Below are positions 51,216 through 63,557 of a stretch of 64,000 nucleotides of DNA, one piece after another. Positions within the stretch are counted from its first letter, which is position 1. Every line of letters begins with the position of its first letter. The notes under the pieces are model-generated. The model searched no databases. It saw nothing but the letters and a program-made list of their open reading frames with translations, and was not told the DNA's origin. Origin of the DNA: Panopea generosa (taxonomy: Eukaryota; Mollusca; Bivalvia; Adapedonta; Hiatellidae); NCBI GenBank assembly GCA_029582155.1, contig CM055899.1, positions 55,199,853 to 55,263,852 of the forward strand, read 5' to 3'. Both the position numbers and the translations under genes were made by a program.

Positions 51216-52255
51216 CCGTGGACAAGTTTTCGCCAACAATAAAACTGTAAATTATTAAAACGTTTTACTTTCTTTCGGTATATGTTTAATGAATATCAAA
51301 TGGGATCATTAGGTCGATCGTCGAATTGCGAGTATACACAAAAAACATTGGAATTATTTAATCCATTTTCTTCCTATAAACTGTCACTTAAAGGTCTGAG
51401 ATAAGTACTTATGTCAGATTATCTATGTGTATCTGTAGAACTCCTACTAAATCTATGCCCAATTATGGTTTGCCTTCATCCGTCCATTCGTCCGTCTAAG
51501 TTAACAACTGTTAACAGATTAATAACTTCTACATGATGTATATGTATTTAATATACACTTTTATTGAATGCATGTCAAGTTTGATATGTGTCAGCGTCGA
51601 TCAAATTTTAAGGAACTGTTGGACTGTTTTCTGGTTAGTTATCGTTTAAATTGTTTTCCAATCAACAGCAGGGATATTTGTGTTGACATACACATTACTA
51701 AGATATAATTTAATCATGTTAGGGCGACTTGTCATCACAAAATAAATTGTTAAAAAACTAGGTTTAATGAAGTTTGAATAAATCATGTGATGGACAACGT
51801 AACAGTATAGAAATTAAAATAATCTAACACCGCAACACTGGAATAAAACTACTGCAAACAATAAACCGATTCTAATATCACAAATATATTAGAATAGGAT
51901 AACAATTGAAAATATTATCAAAATCTGGAAATAAAGAACGTTTAGTTCATTCGTACAAGGTATATGACCCTTCATTTTAGGCTTTATTTGGTATAACAAC
52001 TGTCAGCTTGAATACATACAAGGCACTATACAATAACGTTTAGTCTTATAATGGTATCTTACACTTATTACGTGTATTTTATTCTAGTCAGTTTTGGCAT
52101 ATTCCCGATGGACTCCCCTTTTATATATTTAAAAACAAAGTTTCTTTTAAGATCGTGTCTTTTTTAAGGTAGCACGTTTCTATGAAATGCCATTTTAAAT
52201 GATCTTTGTATTGTACCTCTGTTTTTGCATTCATGTAGTATATATTGTATTACAG

Positions 52256-52510
52256 AACGCACAAGGCGAGATGTCTGAAATGTACTTCGACGCTTTGAGA
52301 AATTTCTTATCAAAAAGTGTCACTCTGAGTCATTTGGCAGATGAAGAGTTTGCTGTGAACAATACTATTGCAGATGATCCTGCTATAGATGGACTGAAGA
52401 AGAAGATACTCGAAGTCGCATCGCAACAGGAATACTGGGGCGAATGGATACCCGTCAAGTGGATAACACTTGAAAGGGCGTTAGACGAACCTAGAGATCG
52501 AAGTATTAAG
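52256..52510 (+). CDS. ROCO exon E: Roc-COR linker
   Basis: 255 nt, phase 0-0, between TTGTATTACAG and GTAATTTT. Reads EMSEMYFDALRNFLSK, then AVNNTIADDPAIDGLKKKIL and WGEWIPVKWITLERAL. The N(T)xADDP..L...I...A..Q.YWGE.IP.+W..LE pattern is the start of COR in Death-domain ROCO proteins. The preceding exon in frame is not found. Confidence 0.88.
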
Positions 52511-53190
52511 GTAATTTTTGGCATTGGATATGTTTTTTATCAAAATTTACAAGAGCTGTAACAAAGACGGCAGCGCTCTAGATCATTCTAAATACTCAAA
52601 ATAAAGAATATAAAGCAGTCAATAACTGAAAAAAAAAGTTTTTGAGCGCCAGATGGAAACATATCTTCATATTTAAAAAGAGCATAGCTCATGTTACCTT
52701 AAAACTAAAAGAGCAAGGTAGACTATTTACGTCTGTAGCAAGCATTATACAGATGTTAGGAATAAAAACGCTTCAGAAAATTAATATAGGGAACTTAAGC
52801 TATTGATTAAAATGTATTTATGGAGTGAAACAATATTTTCATTATTTAGTAGTCAACTTCAATCTTTTAACCCAAAACAAATCTCAAAAGTTTTATATTT
52901 GAAACCTATACACACACTTTCAATCAACAGCATTAAAGGAAATTAAAGTTATTGAACCGTTTATTTCTTTTTAATAAAATTTGACTATGACACAATTAGC
53001 CTCAAAGCAAACTCGAGCTTCTCTTCTTCGGTAGGAAGCTATACACAAAATGCAATCAATATATTATGAAGGAAACTTATGCTATTAAGCGGAAATATTT
53101 GTTTCTGTTTTTAAAATAGTTTATGCTTACTTATTTTACTTCGATTGTGAAACAAGTTCTTACAACTTAGGCGAATCACGGTCGAAGATT

Positions 53191-53291
53191 TACTGGTTAG
53201 AACCAGTACTAAGCATATGCGGAAAAGTGTCTTGCTCAAGGACACCACACATACATGTAGCCGTGGCAAAGGTTCGAACCCACGATGCTCC
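53191..53291 (-). mobile_element. tRNA-derived SINE fragment
   Basis: On the minus strand it has a box B-like GGGTTCGAACC, then GTGTCCTTGAGCAAGACACT, the body of a SINE also seen at 59441 and 60036. The head with box A is degenerate. Confidence 0.6.
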
Positions 53292-53977
53292 ATTTTTTTG
53301 GTTCGATCCTCCGCCATGTTTTTAAAATCGGTCAACTTGACCAAATTTATATCAAAATCATTTTTTGTTCACGTTTGCTACCTATAAATAAAGTATCGTC
53401 ACTATATCGTAAGTAAAAAATACTAAATACGTTATTGACCGGAATTTTTCAATCGCCCAACCCAGGCATGTAAAGTAGTAACAACTTTTAAAAGGCATAA
53501 ATTGTGGAGTTAAAAAGCATTCCAATGTAAGACTCGGTGACAAGAAACAGTACGTGTCAACTTAAATTGAATAGTCCGAAGCTATTAAACGTCTGTTACA
53601 TGTTCTGATGGAAGCAGATGCGATCGCCGGTGAATGAATTGTTTCCAAAGTTCATATAACCATAATTTGACTGACTCCAGGTACAAGAGATGTGTATTAT
53701 TGACACATTTTGTAATGTATGTTTAGTTTCTAGAAGAACGTGTAATATGATGACAATGACAATTATATTGTGTTATGTAACTAATCTTTTGTCATTGATT
53801 TTAATCGAGTACTCTATTAATGGAGTAAAAATGGTTTCCACTGCTAATACTGAGAAACAAAATGCATGTCACTTATACATAATGGCTTCGAGCTCCTTGC
53901 GAAGAATAGTTTCCGGAACTAAAACTATGAATGTACTTGGCCACAGTTTTATATAACTATTATTGAATCAATGATAG

Positions 53978-54099
53978 GTCATCGAGATTGCTGACATTGA
54001 ATCTATAAACTCAAGTTTGCCAGTTCCATTGACGATGCCTGAAGAACTGCAGGTCTTCCTCCGATTACAACATGATTTGGGCACCATTGTGTACTTCAG
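53978..54099 (+). CDS. ROCO exon F: COR
   Basis: 122 nt, starts in phase 0 after CAATGATAG and ends in phase 2 before GTATGTAA. Reads VIEIADIESINSSLPVPLTM and then LQVFLRLQHDLGTIVYFR, matching the COR segment before the FL..H..G.I.YF motif. Confidence 0.85.
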
Positions 54100-55036
54100 G
54101 TATGTAATAATGCAGTTTATTAGTTGCTTTTAGTAAAAGCAAGAATTTGCGTTAGACAAGTAAAAAGTAAATAAAATAATGTTTTCTTTTTTAATTGAAT
54201 TTACGAATAAACTGTTGACTTTGGTAAAATATAAAAAAAAATCAGTACAATATCACGATTTTTTAAGCAGCATATTATGCTTCTATATGACAATACATAA
54301 ATCATAGGATATCTTCACATATGACTAGTTCATGAGTACAATCAGTGTTTGCGTTTTGTGTTAATATTATAATATGGTACGTTGCATACGGTTGTGACGT
54401 GAACGCGTTTTACCCATAGAAACCGGCACCATCGGTATATTTTGTTTTCCCCTTCGGATACTTGTTACACAAAAAATATCGTTCGTCTATTTTGTTTATT
54501 TCACACCAAATTGTTTGAATACTATCGACTTGACCACAGTACAAACGGCATTTCAAATTTTATATACCATTGGTAGACTTGAAGGAAATGAAATAGGTTT
54601 TATTATATTGATAAAAATGTTGACAACTCTGAATGAAAGATATTCTCACCATGGTTATATAACATTACATGTTTCTTATTTGTTTTACATATCACATGCA
54701 GTTTTAATTATCGATTGATTGAGATACCATAACTGAATCAGTGTGTATTTAGATATGTCAGTAGGTTGATATTATGGGTATAAGTTTTGTTCCTTAGTAT
54801 AATCTGTTACTTATAACTCAAAAAGGTTTCAAAGTGTATGTACAAATAAATTGTATGATGTTAAAAAGGTAACGATCAAGAGACATAGTAGGTGTGAAAG
54901 AAAACGAAAATGTGTTATTGTTATCCATACAACACAAGTGTGTAGGATGTTAAACATTAAAGCTTCCATTTATTACAAAATTAGTTATTATTCCTCACTT
55001 GATATGCAAATTACACCAGTCATTCAAAACTCCGGC

Positions 55037-55063
55037 AGCATTTCTATCTTTCTCTCTCTTTTT

Positions 55064-55126
<63 letters not shown>
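55037..55126 (+). repeat. (CT)n microsatellite
   Basis: A long CT run with a few TTT interruptions, in the intron between exons F and G. A short (AT)n run follows at 55208-55228. Confidence 0.97.
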
Positions 55127-55127
<1 letters not shown>

Positions 55128-55310
55128 ATACAAAATAAAAGAAGTTAAACCTCTATTTTGTGTTGGTGTTTTGGTGTTACATGTCAAGTTTTAACTTTAA
55201 CATAATCCTTATATATATATATATATATCTAAAGGGGGAGATAATTAAATTCACAACAACGGAATTTACGATTTTTGGGATCTCTTGATGCTCACCCACA
55301 ATGCATGACA

Positions 55311-55645
55311 TATATATGGAGATAAGTATGTGTAATTAACCAAGACATAAATGTACAGACTAGACTACGGCTGTCCTTTATATAGCATGCGAGTAGTCAT
55401 GAATCTTTCACTGGATCCTACTCATATAAAGCTATAAGTTCATGTGTGTAAATTTGTCCACTCTGTCCAGATGTGTTGCTATAATTCCATAATATATAAG
55501 TCATGGTCGACACCGAATTCATTGGTTTGGCAGAGGCCTTGATATTGTATCTATGGTTTGCATTGTAGCTAGGCGCACTCGCCGTAGTCTGGTCTGTACA
55601 TTTATGTCTTGTTTTTTCACAAATACTTATCTCCATAAATATATA
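55311..55645. mobile_element. MITE-like element with ~60-bp terminal inverted repeats
   Basis: Arm 55311-55371 (GGAGATAAGTATGTGTAATT.. ..GACTACGGC) matches the reverse complement of 55580-55645 closely. The ~200-base interior has no open frame of note. Both ends sit in TATATA sequence, which could be a target duplication. Confidence 0.75.
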
Positions 55646-56261
55646 TATATAAATATATTACTAAAATGGCCTACCCTGGAGTAGTGGTGTAAGCACCGTT
55701 TCAAGTTAATTTATGTCTAATGCCTCAACTTCAAAACCCAATAAATGAGATTTCCGGATTCATCATGCATTAAAAGCACATTTTATCAACGCCATATAAT
55801 CGTCATATGGAAACCATACGGTAGCTTTATAAAGTTCTGTTTCCGATTTTCACAAGATACCTATATGAAGCGTATTTGCCAGTGTGTGCCAATAATGAAC
55901 ATGAGAAAATGTGATAGGTGATACTGTTGTTAAATTCTGAAAAGTTGTCTACATTTCAACCGCCATGTAAGTGCTTGTCTATTTTCAACAACCGGAGATA
56001 GCGCCAAGTATCTCACAGCCTTCCCATATATTGTTTTATGCTATTCAGTAATTGTTTGAGTTACAAATGCGTGTAGCTACATGTACTTGATTTCATCGGT
56101 TGTTGATACGTTTAATCTCGTTTAAAACACTTATTCTTAAACTCTATGAACTATTTGATATATTTCCTTGTACAATTATTTAGAACTTAGAACGTTGTTG
56201 TTAATCATCAGAATTCTAATTTCACGGACATGCTACTAAAAACGATACTATTGAATTTCAG

Positions 56262-56419
56262 TGACGAAGGTCTAAACATGCACGTCTTACTTGATCCCCA
56301 ATGGACAATTGACGCTTTTAAGTGTCTTATCACAGCCAAAAGGTTTTGTAAGAAACCAACGATTTTCAAAGATTGGCAGGAATTCAACAGGAAAGGCATT
56401 TTAAAGAAGGATCTTGTTG
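56262..56419 (+). CDS. ROCO exon G: COR
   Basis: 158 nt, phase 2 to phase 1, between TTGAATTTCAG and GTAGGTGA. Reads DEGLNMHVLLDPQWTIDAFK then CLITAKRFC. The LDPQW motif is a COR hallmark. Phase agrees with exons F and H. Confidence 0.9.
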
Positions 56420-56588
56420 GTAGGTGAATATAATCTAGTATATATCAGTTTAATAAGCTCGAATATATTTTAGCTTTTGTCACCAACACATCTTCATCCC
56501 AATAGTAGTATATACCACTACAAGAATGACCAGATATCTTCATTTCGTTTACTCTAGAATTATTGCACTTGAATTGGTGAAAATTGAC

Positions 56589-58064
56589 ATTTTTCAGGGG
56601 CAATAACGTTGTAATGGTTGACCGGTATTTTTTCAGGGGCAATGACGTTGTATTGGTTGAACCTATATTTTGTCAGGGGTAATAACATTGTAATGATTGA
56701 CCCTTTATTTGGTCAGATGCAATAACGTTGTAATGGTTGACCCTATATTTTGTCAGGGGCAATAACGTTGTAATAGGTTAGCTTTTATTTTGTCAGGGGC
56801 AACATCATTGTAATGGTTGACCCTATATTTTGTCAGGGGCAATAACATTGTAATGGTTGACACGATATTTTGTCAGGAGCAATAACATTGTAATGATTGA
56901 CCCGATATTGTGTTAAGGGCAACAACATTATAATGGTTGACCCGATATTTTATCAAGGACAATGACGTTGTAATGGGTGACTCTTTATTTTGTCAGGGAC
57001 AACATCATTGTAATGGTTGACCCGATATTTTGTCAGATGCAATGACGTTGTAATGGTTGACCCGATATGTTGTCAGGAGCAAAACCGTTGAAATGTTTGA
57101 CCCGATATTTTGTCAGGGGCAATAACATTGTAATGGTTGACTCTAAATTTTGCCAGGGGTTTTAACGTTGTAATGTTTGACCCGATATTTTATCAAGGAC
57201 AATGACGTTGTAATTGGTGACCCTTTATTTTGTCAGGGACAACATCATTGTAATGGTTGACTCTATATTTTGTCAGATGCAATGACGTTGTAATGGTTGA
57301 CCCGATATGTTGTCAGGAGCAAAACCGTTGAAATGTTTGACCCGATATTTTGTCAGGGCCAATAACGTTGTAATGGTTGATCTCATAATTTATCAGGGGC
57401 AATAATGATGTAAAGGTTGACCCTATTTTTTGTCAGGAGCAATACCGTTGTAATTGTTGACCATATATTTTGTCAGGGGCAATAACGCTGTAATGATTGA
57501 CTCTATATTTTGTCAGGGGCAATATCGTTGTAATTGTTGACCCTATACATTGTCAGGGGCAATAACGTTGTTATGATTGACCCTGTATTTTGTTAAGGGC
57601 AATAACGTTATAATGGTTGATCCGATATTTTGTCAGGGGCAATAACGTTGCAATGGTTTATCCGATATTTTGTCAGGGGCAATAACGTTATAATAATTGA
57701 CCCTTTTCTTTGTCAGGGGCAATAACGTTTTATGTTTGACCATGTTCTTTGTCAGCGGCAATAACGTTGTAATGGTTGACCCTAGTCTTCGTCAGTGGCA
57801 ATAACGTTTTATGGTTGACCCTTTATTTTGTCAGGGGCAATAACGTTTTAATTGTTGATCTGATGTTTTGTCAGGGACACTAACGTTGTAATGGTTGACC
57901 TTATATCATGTCTGGGGCAATTATGTTGTAATGGTAGATCCGATATTTTGTCATGGGCAATAACTTTGAAATGGTTGACGCGACGTTTTGTCAGGGGTAA
58001 TAACTTTGTAATGGTCGACCCAATAATTTGTCAGGGGCAATAACGTTGTAAAGGTTGACCCGAT
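56589..58064 (+). repeat. 40-bp minisatellite array (~37 units)
   Basis: Head-to-tail 40-bp units carrying TTTTGTCAGGGGCAATAACG and TTGTAATGGTTGACCC, filling most of the intron between exons G and H. A block of six units (56941-57120 and on) recurs 240 bases later at 57181-57360 with shared variants, so there is a higher-order period. Units after 57720 are sometimes 39 bp. Confidence 0.97.
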
Positions 58065-58727
58065 TAAATAAATGATAGTAGTAATATGTCAACTTAAATT
58101 ATGATAAGTCCAATGAAGAATACATGTATTATCCAATAAAAATGTTGTAAATGGTAACAATTTAACCGAAATGAAAACTCCTTAATTCAAAATGACGGTA
58201 TTCCACTTGATGGGGATCGTGAGTGCGTTTTATGACATTGGACACACACGTGAAAATTTATTAATATTGAAAATAATTTTTGAGCAAGTCTCAGAAACAA
58301 AATGTCTCAACGTGAAATCGCCATTAATTCTACCTAAAATCAAAACTAAGTTATCGCACACTGTCCACTTTATGGCAGTGAACACTTGTATGAAGATTCC
58401 TGGTAGTCTTGGTGTATGGGTAGTGGTTAAAACTTTATAACACAATGCTTTGTGCTTTCTAAATATATTATACTCAGAAAACGTAGCACTATAAAGTGTT
58501 ATCTTTTTTATATATTTATTATCTAGATGACATTAACTCGCGTTCTTACAATAAAAGTATGAATGATTTAAACGCTCAAATATAGGAAGACAGTTTAGTA
58601 ATCTTCCAGCATCTTACATTCTGATTGTTAAAATGTGTTCTGGACAGCGGGATGTGAATCTTGCTGCCTATCGAGAACTTACGTACGTGTAACAATAATA
58701 TTCTTTAGTCCTATTCATTATTTACAG

Positions 58728-58855
58728 ACTCTATATGGAAAAACGAAGAGAATGAAAGTTTTTACGAACATCGCCATTACTTGATTAGATTGATGGAGAA
58801 ATTGGACATCATTGCCAAGCCACGTACATTCAATGAAGACATGACTGAAGTTGTG
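58728..58855 (+). CDS. ROCO exon H: COR
   Basis: 128 nt, phase 1 to phase 0, between TTATTTACAG and GTGTGTTT. Reads DSIWKNEENESFYEHRHYLI then LMEKLDIIAKPR, the helix that precedes the large C-terminal COR block. Confidence 0.87.
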
Positions 58856-59002
58856 GTGTGTTTTGTTTTGTTTTGCCTCTATTTTATCAGACAATTGCAA
58901 ATTAACTATGTTACGAACTGAGTATATATTTAATCAATTTATCGACATGGTAGCTATTTTATCAGCTAACACTTTAACTACCTTGTTCGATCCAGATATT
59001 CG

Positions 59003-59241
59003 AAATGTATTTTATATCATTTATCAATCATTACATGTAAGTCATACTGTTGATACTTGTCTATCCATGTATGGTCTAACAAATGTATTTAATATCATTT
59101 ATCGATCATTACATGTAAATCATACTGTTGATAGTTGTCTATCCATATATGGTCTAACAAATGTATTTTATATAATTGATCGACCATTACATGTAAGTCA
59201 TACTGTTGATACTTGTCTATCCATGTATGGTCAAACAAATG
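59003..59241 (+). repeat. 87-bp tandem repeat, nearly three copies
   Basis: Each unit has ATGTATTTTATATCATTTAT, CGATCATTACATGTAAGTCA and a TGTCTATCCATGTATGGTCT block. The unit is a multiple of three and stays open in one frame (part of an open frame at 58851-59330), but it lies in the intron after exon H. Confidence 0.93.
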
Positions 59242-59440
59242 TAGGAAATGTCAGGAAATCGAGTCTTATTAATAAGCTACTTATTTTACGGTTTACTGAG
59301 GAGATTTTGTCAAAAGTGACATTATATTAATTTTAGAAAACATCTTTCTTACTGAGCTCAGATAACAGATGGTGGAGTGTATGAAGGGTGTGTGTTTGGG
59401 GAGAGGGAGAGAGGGAGATGGTGGAGTGGCTTTGATTATC

Positions 59441-59492
59441 CGCCACGGCTCTGTCCTTGAGCAAGATACTTTATCAGCATGAGCTTAGAACT
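59441..59492 (+). mobile_element. SINE body fragment
   Basis: CCACGGCTCTGTCCTTGAGC and AAGATACTTTATCAGCATGA match the body of the SINE found on the minus strand at 53191-53291. No tRNA head remains. Confidence 0.5.
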
Positions 59493-60035
59493 TGGTCTAT
59501 TCAATAACACTTTGAGCATGATTTGTCTTAGTTGTTGAAACTTGATTCATAATAAAAGTCATACACATATACTATGTATTTACATGAGATTAAGCGACTG
59601 TTAATTTTTATACTATGACTTATTGAATACTGACGGGAACGTGCACGTGTTCATCATACGGATCTAAAATTTATACTAGTAAGGACAAGTTAACATTTTT
59701 CTACCGATGTTAAATATAACATAAATAATAAATATTATTTTAAATTGATATACACATTTAAACGTAATGTGTTTATAAATTACGAAGCCATATTATGCCA
59801 TATCTATGAAGTATCATTCATCTGTTTTACTTAGGCATGTATTATCATGTTAATAGAGAGTAACATTGTGGAACGTTTAAAATATCTTAGTTCAGACTTG
59901 CTCAAAGAGATAACAAACACTATCGGTTAAGGTTGATTATTATTACTGTAATCATTCGATATGAACAATCTGGGTTTTATTCAATACATTTACATTTGTA
60001 TTTATTATTTTTGAAAAATAAGTTCTCGATATTCC

Positions 60036-60129
60036 TGTGTCTTACGAAATGACACCACAAACATGTATAACCATGGCGAAGGATCGAACCAACAACCTTT
60101 CAATGCTCTACCACTGGACCAAGCGCTCC
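60036..60129 (-). mobile_element. tRNA-derived SINE
   Basis: The minus strand reads GGAGCGCTTGGTCCAGTGGT with box A (TGGTCCAGTGGTAGAGC) and box B (GGTTCGATCC) at tRNA spacing, followed by the GTGGTGTC..AAGACAC body. The stems do not fold as a real tRNA. Confidence 0.7.
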
Positions 60130-60292
60130 ATTGTTACAGGTTATGCTCTGAAGTATAGTTAAATACCTTTGTTCTTGCTTGAGTTCTCGTGCAGTTTTGG
60201 TGATAAATGTGAATACTAGTAATATATTTATTTGAAATCCCAATTAAGTGGCAAAAGACAAAGTATTTAACCAATGTATTGATACATTGTAG

Positions 60293-60887
60293 GTTCTCGA
60301 TTACTGCTATGCACCAAGTGTCCTTAAAGAAACGGTACCATCAAAATATCTGACTCCTTCTCAAACAGCCGACGCGAAGTCAACATCCACTCTGTGTTTT
60401 ACTGATTCCACTGGATTTCTACATCCCTCAATATACCACCGACTAATGGCCGCTTGCCTCACGAAGTGGTCAATATCAACACAGAATGATAAACATCTAA
60501 TATTCTGTGGGTGTGGAGTATCTGACATCAACAAAACTCACCGAGTAACCATATACTTCCTGGAAAATGTCATCCAGATATGGGTTACGAAATATGGTCG
60601 AATAACAACAGATCCAGACGTGTCAGTGTGTGAAGAGGTAAGGCAGTTTATGGAACAGACGTTACAGCGGATAACGCAACACTTGGGTCAAAGTAGCAAG
60701 ATTGAAACATCTGTCAAATGCCCGCGTGTTACAGGAGTAAGAAGTGGATTGCTACCGTTGAGTGAGTTCTTGACGAATGGCGAGTGTCCATGCAGTTCGC
60801 ACGACGAAATGCATGTTCTGATGTTTTCAGAGATGTTATTGGTCTGGGCTTACAGTAGAGATGACTCTGGTGCAACTGGACAGAAAG
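60293..60887 (+). CDS. ROCO exon I: COR C-terminal half
   Basis: 595 nt, phase 0 to phase 1, between ATACATTGTAG and GTACTATA. Reads VLDYCYAPSVLKETVP at the start (the Y..PS.L motif of COR). It then gives FTDSTGFLHPSIYHRLMAAC, a strand-rich stretch (KHLIFCGCGVSDINKTHRVT), and a C-terminal helix with EEVRQFMEQTLQRITQHL. It ends with CSSHDEMHVLMFSEMLLVWA. This is the dimerisation and second lobe of COR. Codon use looks less AT-biased than the introns, supporting a real coding exon. Confidence 0.9.
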
Positions 60888-62240
60888 GTACTATATGTTT
60901 GTGATAGTTTAAAACTGAAATATTGATTGGTTATTATTTATCATTTACTCATTGATTTTTCCCTGTTGCATTGCCAAAGGCAGTGGCTGTTCCTGGATTT
61001 TATCGGCCCTGCGTGTGATACTTATATTAAAAAATGTTAATATATATTAAAATAAAAAAGCGTGTTTTCATACATCTATCACATTATCGTGTGCATTCTT
61101 TTAACTTTTATCACTATTAAGCTTTGTTAATCATTGGTAATTGTAAATAATAGTATCCATTTTCTATATGGATACATTACTTCATTATATATTATATTCT
61201 TATTTGGAACACATTTGCCTTTTAAAGTGAGTATATCAGGAAAAAAGCTATCAATGTCTTAAAAATAAAACTATTTTTATATATTTGATAAAAATCCTCT
61301 CGTTATCATTAATAATTAAAATCCGAATAGTTTAGTATGTCAAGCCCGTCAAAACGTGACAAAATTGATAACTAAATTATAGTGGTATACTAAAAACAAA
61401 ATCCCCATTCTTAAAATAGACAGCACTTAAATACAGCTTGGCGAACTTCACGTTGTCATTTTGAATTTAACTAAGATGAAACAATGTTTATTACGTGTAA
61501 ACCTGTCAAACGAATCAAATCAAAATCCAAATGAAATCACTTGACTCATTTAGTACGTTACAAAATAGGTTACAATTTTAAGCAGGAAAATCTACTTTTG
61601 TCTAACCTAGGCGCGTAGTCCAAGTTATGAAATCCTATTGGCAATACGGGGTCAGTGAGTATATATGCATGGCACATTGAAAACAAATTATATTCAATTT
61701 TAAAATTTTGAAATAAATTCCCTTTAAGTGTTTGCGAAATATGCCACATGTGTGTGAATAAATATATGCCACGCACCCCTCTGTCAATGTTTGATTAGAA
61801 ACAACGGCAGACCATTAAGATAATGGTCCATATTTCCAAACTGACACTTAAAACATAATATATGATCTCTAGAACTGTTACATTAAAGTAGTTCACATTG
61901 ATTCAAATACAGGTCCAATCTGAAAAAAAAACATCGATAATGCCATTAAAATAAAAATGTGCATTAAAATGCATTTTTAAAGAAGGAAAAACAGTGATTA
62001 TTGATAACCGGCATTATTTGACTACCTCACGGAAGCGCATCCTGTTTCCAATGGTGTACTGTGCCTTATAGGATAATCGATGACGAAAAGTCTGCTACCA
62101 ATATCTAAGGTTAAACTGCTTCTTTTATTCTGATCATTTCATGAATATAAGAGACCGGTCAACTTGTATGGTGATTTACCCTTATAATCTCCAGTAAACT
62201 ACCTTATGTCACATAAGCCTTTGAAGAACGTATATAATTA
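60888..62240 (+). other. Intron, nothing recognised
   Basis: AT-rich intronic sequence with no repeat or frame I can name. Confidence 0.6.
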
Positions 62241-63470
62241 CATGTAAATGTTTTCCCATAGTATTCCTATGTAAATTTCAAAGTCACCCGAATCGAAACG
62301 GACTCTAGCTATGTTATTTGAACATAAAGCAACCTCAATGTATATTTTGTACTAAATACGAATGGTTTGTCTGGGAGGTTATTGAGAAGAAATTATTTGA
62401 AAAATCACAGTTGTATCTCTATTTGTGCCCCTATTGACTCATTATTGTTATTAATTTTCCACCCTCACCTCTTTATCAAGATAATCTCAACTGTTATGAC
62501 TGAAATTAGGTCCAGGTCTCAAGATGATTAACATATTTCTTGAAATAGATGGGGAAAAGAACATTTCCCATACCATTGCTATTTAAATAGCAAAGTCCCA
62601 TACCGATGCTATTTAAATAGAAAATTCCCATACCATTGCTATTTAAATAGCAATATTCCTTACAAATAAATCATAATCATTTCTTTTGAACACAAATGCA
62701 ATCCCTACGCATAGAGATCATTCGTTTTAAATATGAACGAATTTGGCTGAGTTATTTTTATCATTCACAATTGTATCCATTTTTAGTCACATAATGGACA
62801 CTTATTGATTTTAATTTCGTTTTATAGTAAACAACTTAACAGCTTTGAATAAATTGATTAACAATACTTGAAACGGAGTGGGAGATTTTCCTGTTTTCCC
62901 TTAGTATTCACAGTATGTAAAAAATCAAAGCTTCATTACTGGGTCCCAGGCAAGACGATTTACATTTATGAATGTATTTGGCTTATCAGTTCTTTAGAAA
63001 AAAAAAACTTTTGAAATTCTACTGTCCCGTTATGAATATTAAATCCCCTTTAAAGGAACCAGTCTTAACTGTTATGTCAAATATGCTTCAAACATCAAGA
63101 TGATTGATTTGGAAACGATCAGAGACAATAAAAATCCCCTTTCTGGACCCCAATGGACCTTAGTCCTTTTATTTTAAGATATAAAAAAACTACTCACAGG
63201 AATATGTAAACCAAATATGAAACAATCTGACTGGTCGATTCTTGATATTGAGATTTAGATTAAAATAACACTATGATAAACTGATAAGCCCAAGGGACGG
63301 AGCCAAATCTTTGCCCAGGATCATGACTTAAACAAACTTGAGAGAGCTGAATGTACGACCAATTAAGACCACATTTCGGGGGAAATCAGTAGTACTGTTT
63401 CAGGGAGACAGTCGTTTGAAGCAAACGTAAAACGATGGACAGACGGACCAGACGACGCATTTTGATGATA
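62240..63470 (+). repeat. Decayed dispersed repeat, bivalve type
   Basis: Phrases such as TATGTAAATTTCAAAGTCAC, GGGTCCCAGGCAAGACG, CTGGACCCCAATGGACC and a closing ATGGACAGACGGACCAGACG resemble a non-autonomous repeat often seen in bivalve introns. Boundaries are unclear. Family assignment is by recollection. Confidence 0.45.
62562..62655 (+). repeat. Three-copy ~36-bp repeat with ATTTAAAT palindrome
   Basis: Each unit reads TTCCCATACCATTGCTATTT then AAATAGC, so every unit contains the palindrome GCTATTTAAATAGC or a one-base variant. Confidence 0.93.
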
Positions 63471-63557
63471 AAAGTTTACATGTGAGCAAATATCGAATTA
63501 ATGTCATCATAATTACTTTGTATTATCATGGTTATACGTAAAAATCCTTTATTTCAG

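Noticed and set aside
55043..55138. Leucine/serine-rich C-terminus of an open frame
   Set aside because: Translation of the CT microsatellite.
56589..58064. Regular 40-bp array that could suggest a CRISPR
   Set aside because: There are no unique spacers between fixed repeats; the whole unit repeats, and it lies in an intron of a eukaryotic gene.
60036..60129. A tRNA gene on the minus strand
   Set aside because: Promoter boxes are good but a SINE body shared with 53191 and 59441 follows and the cloverleaf is broken.
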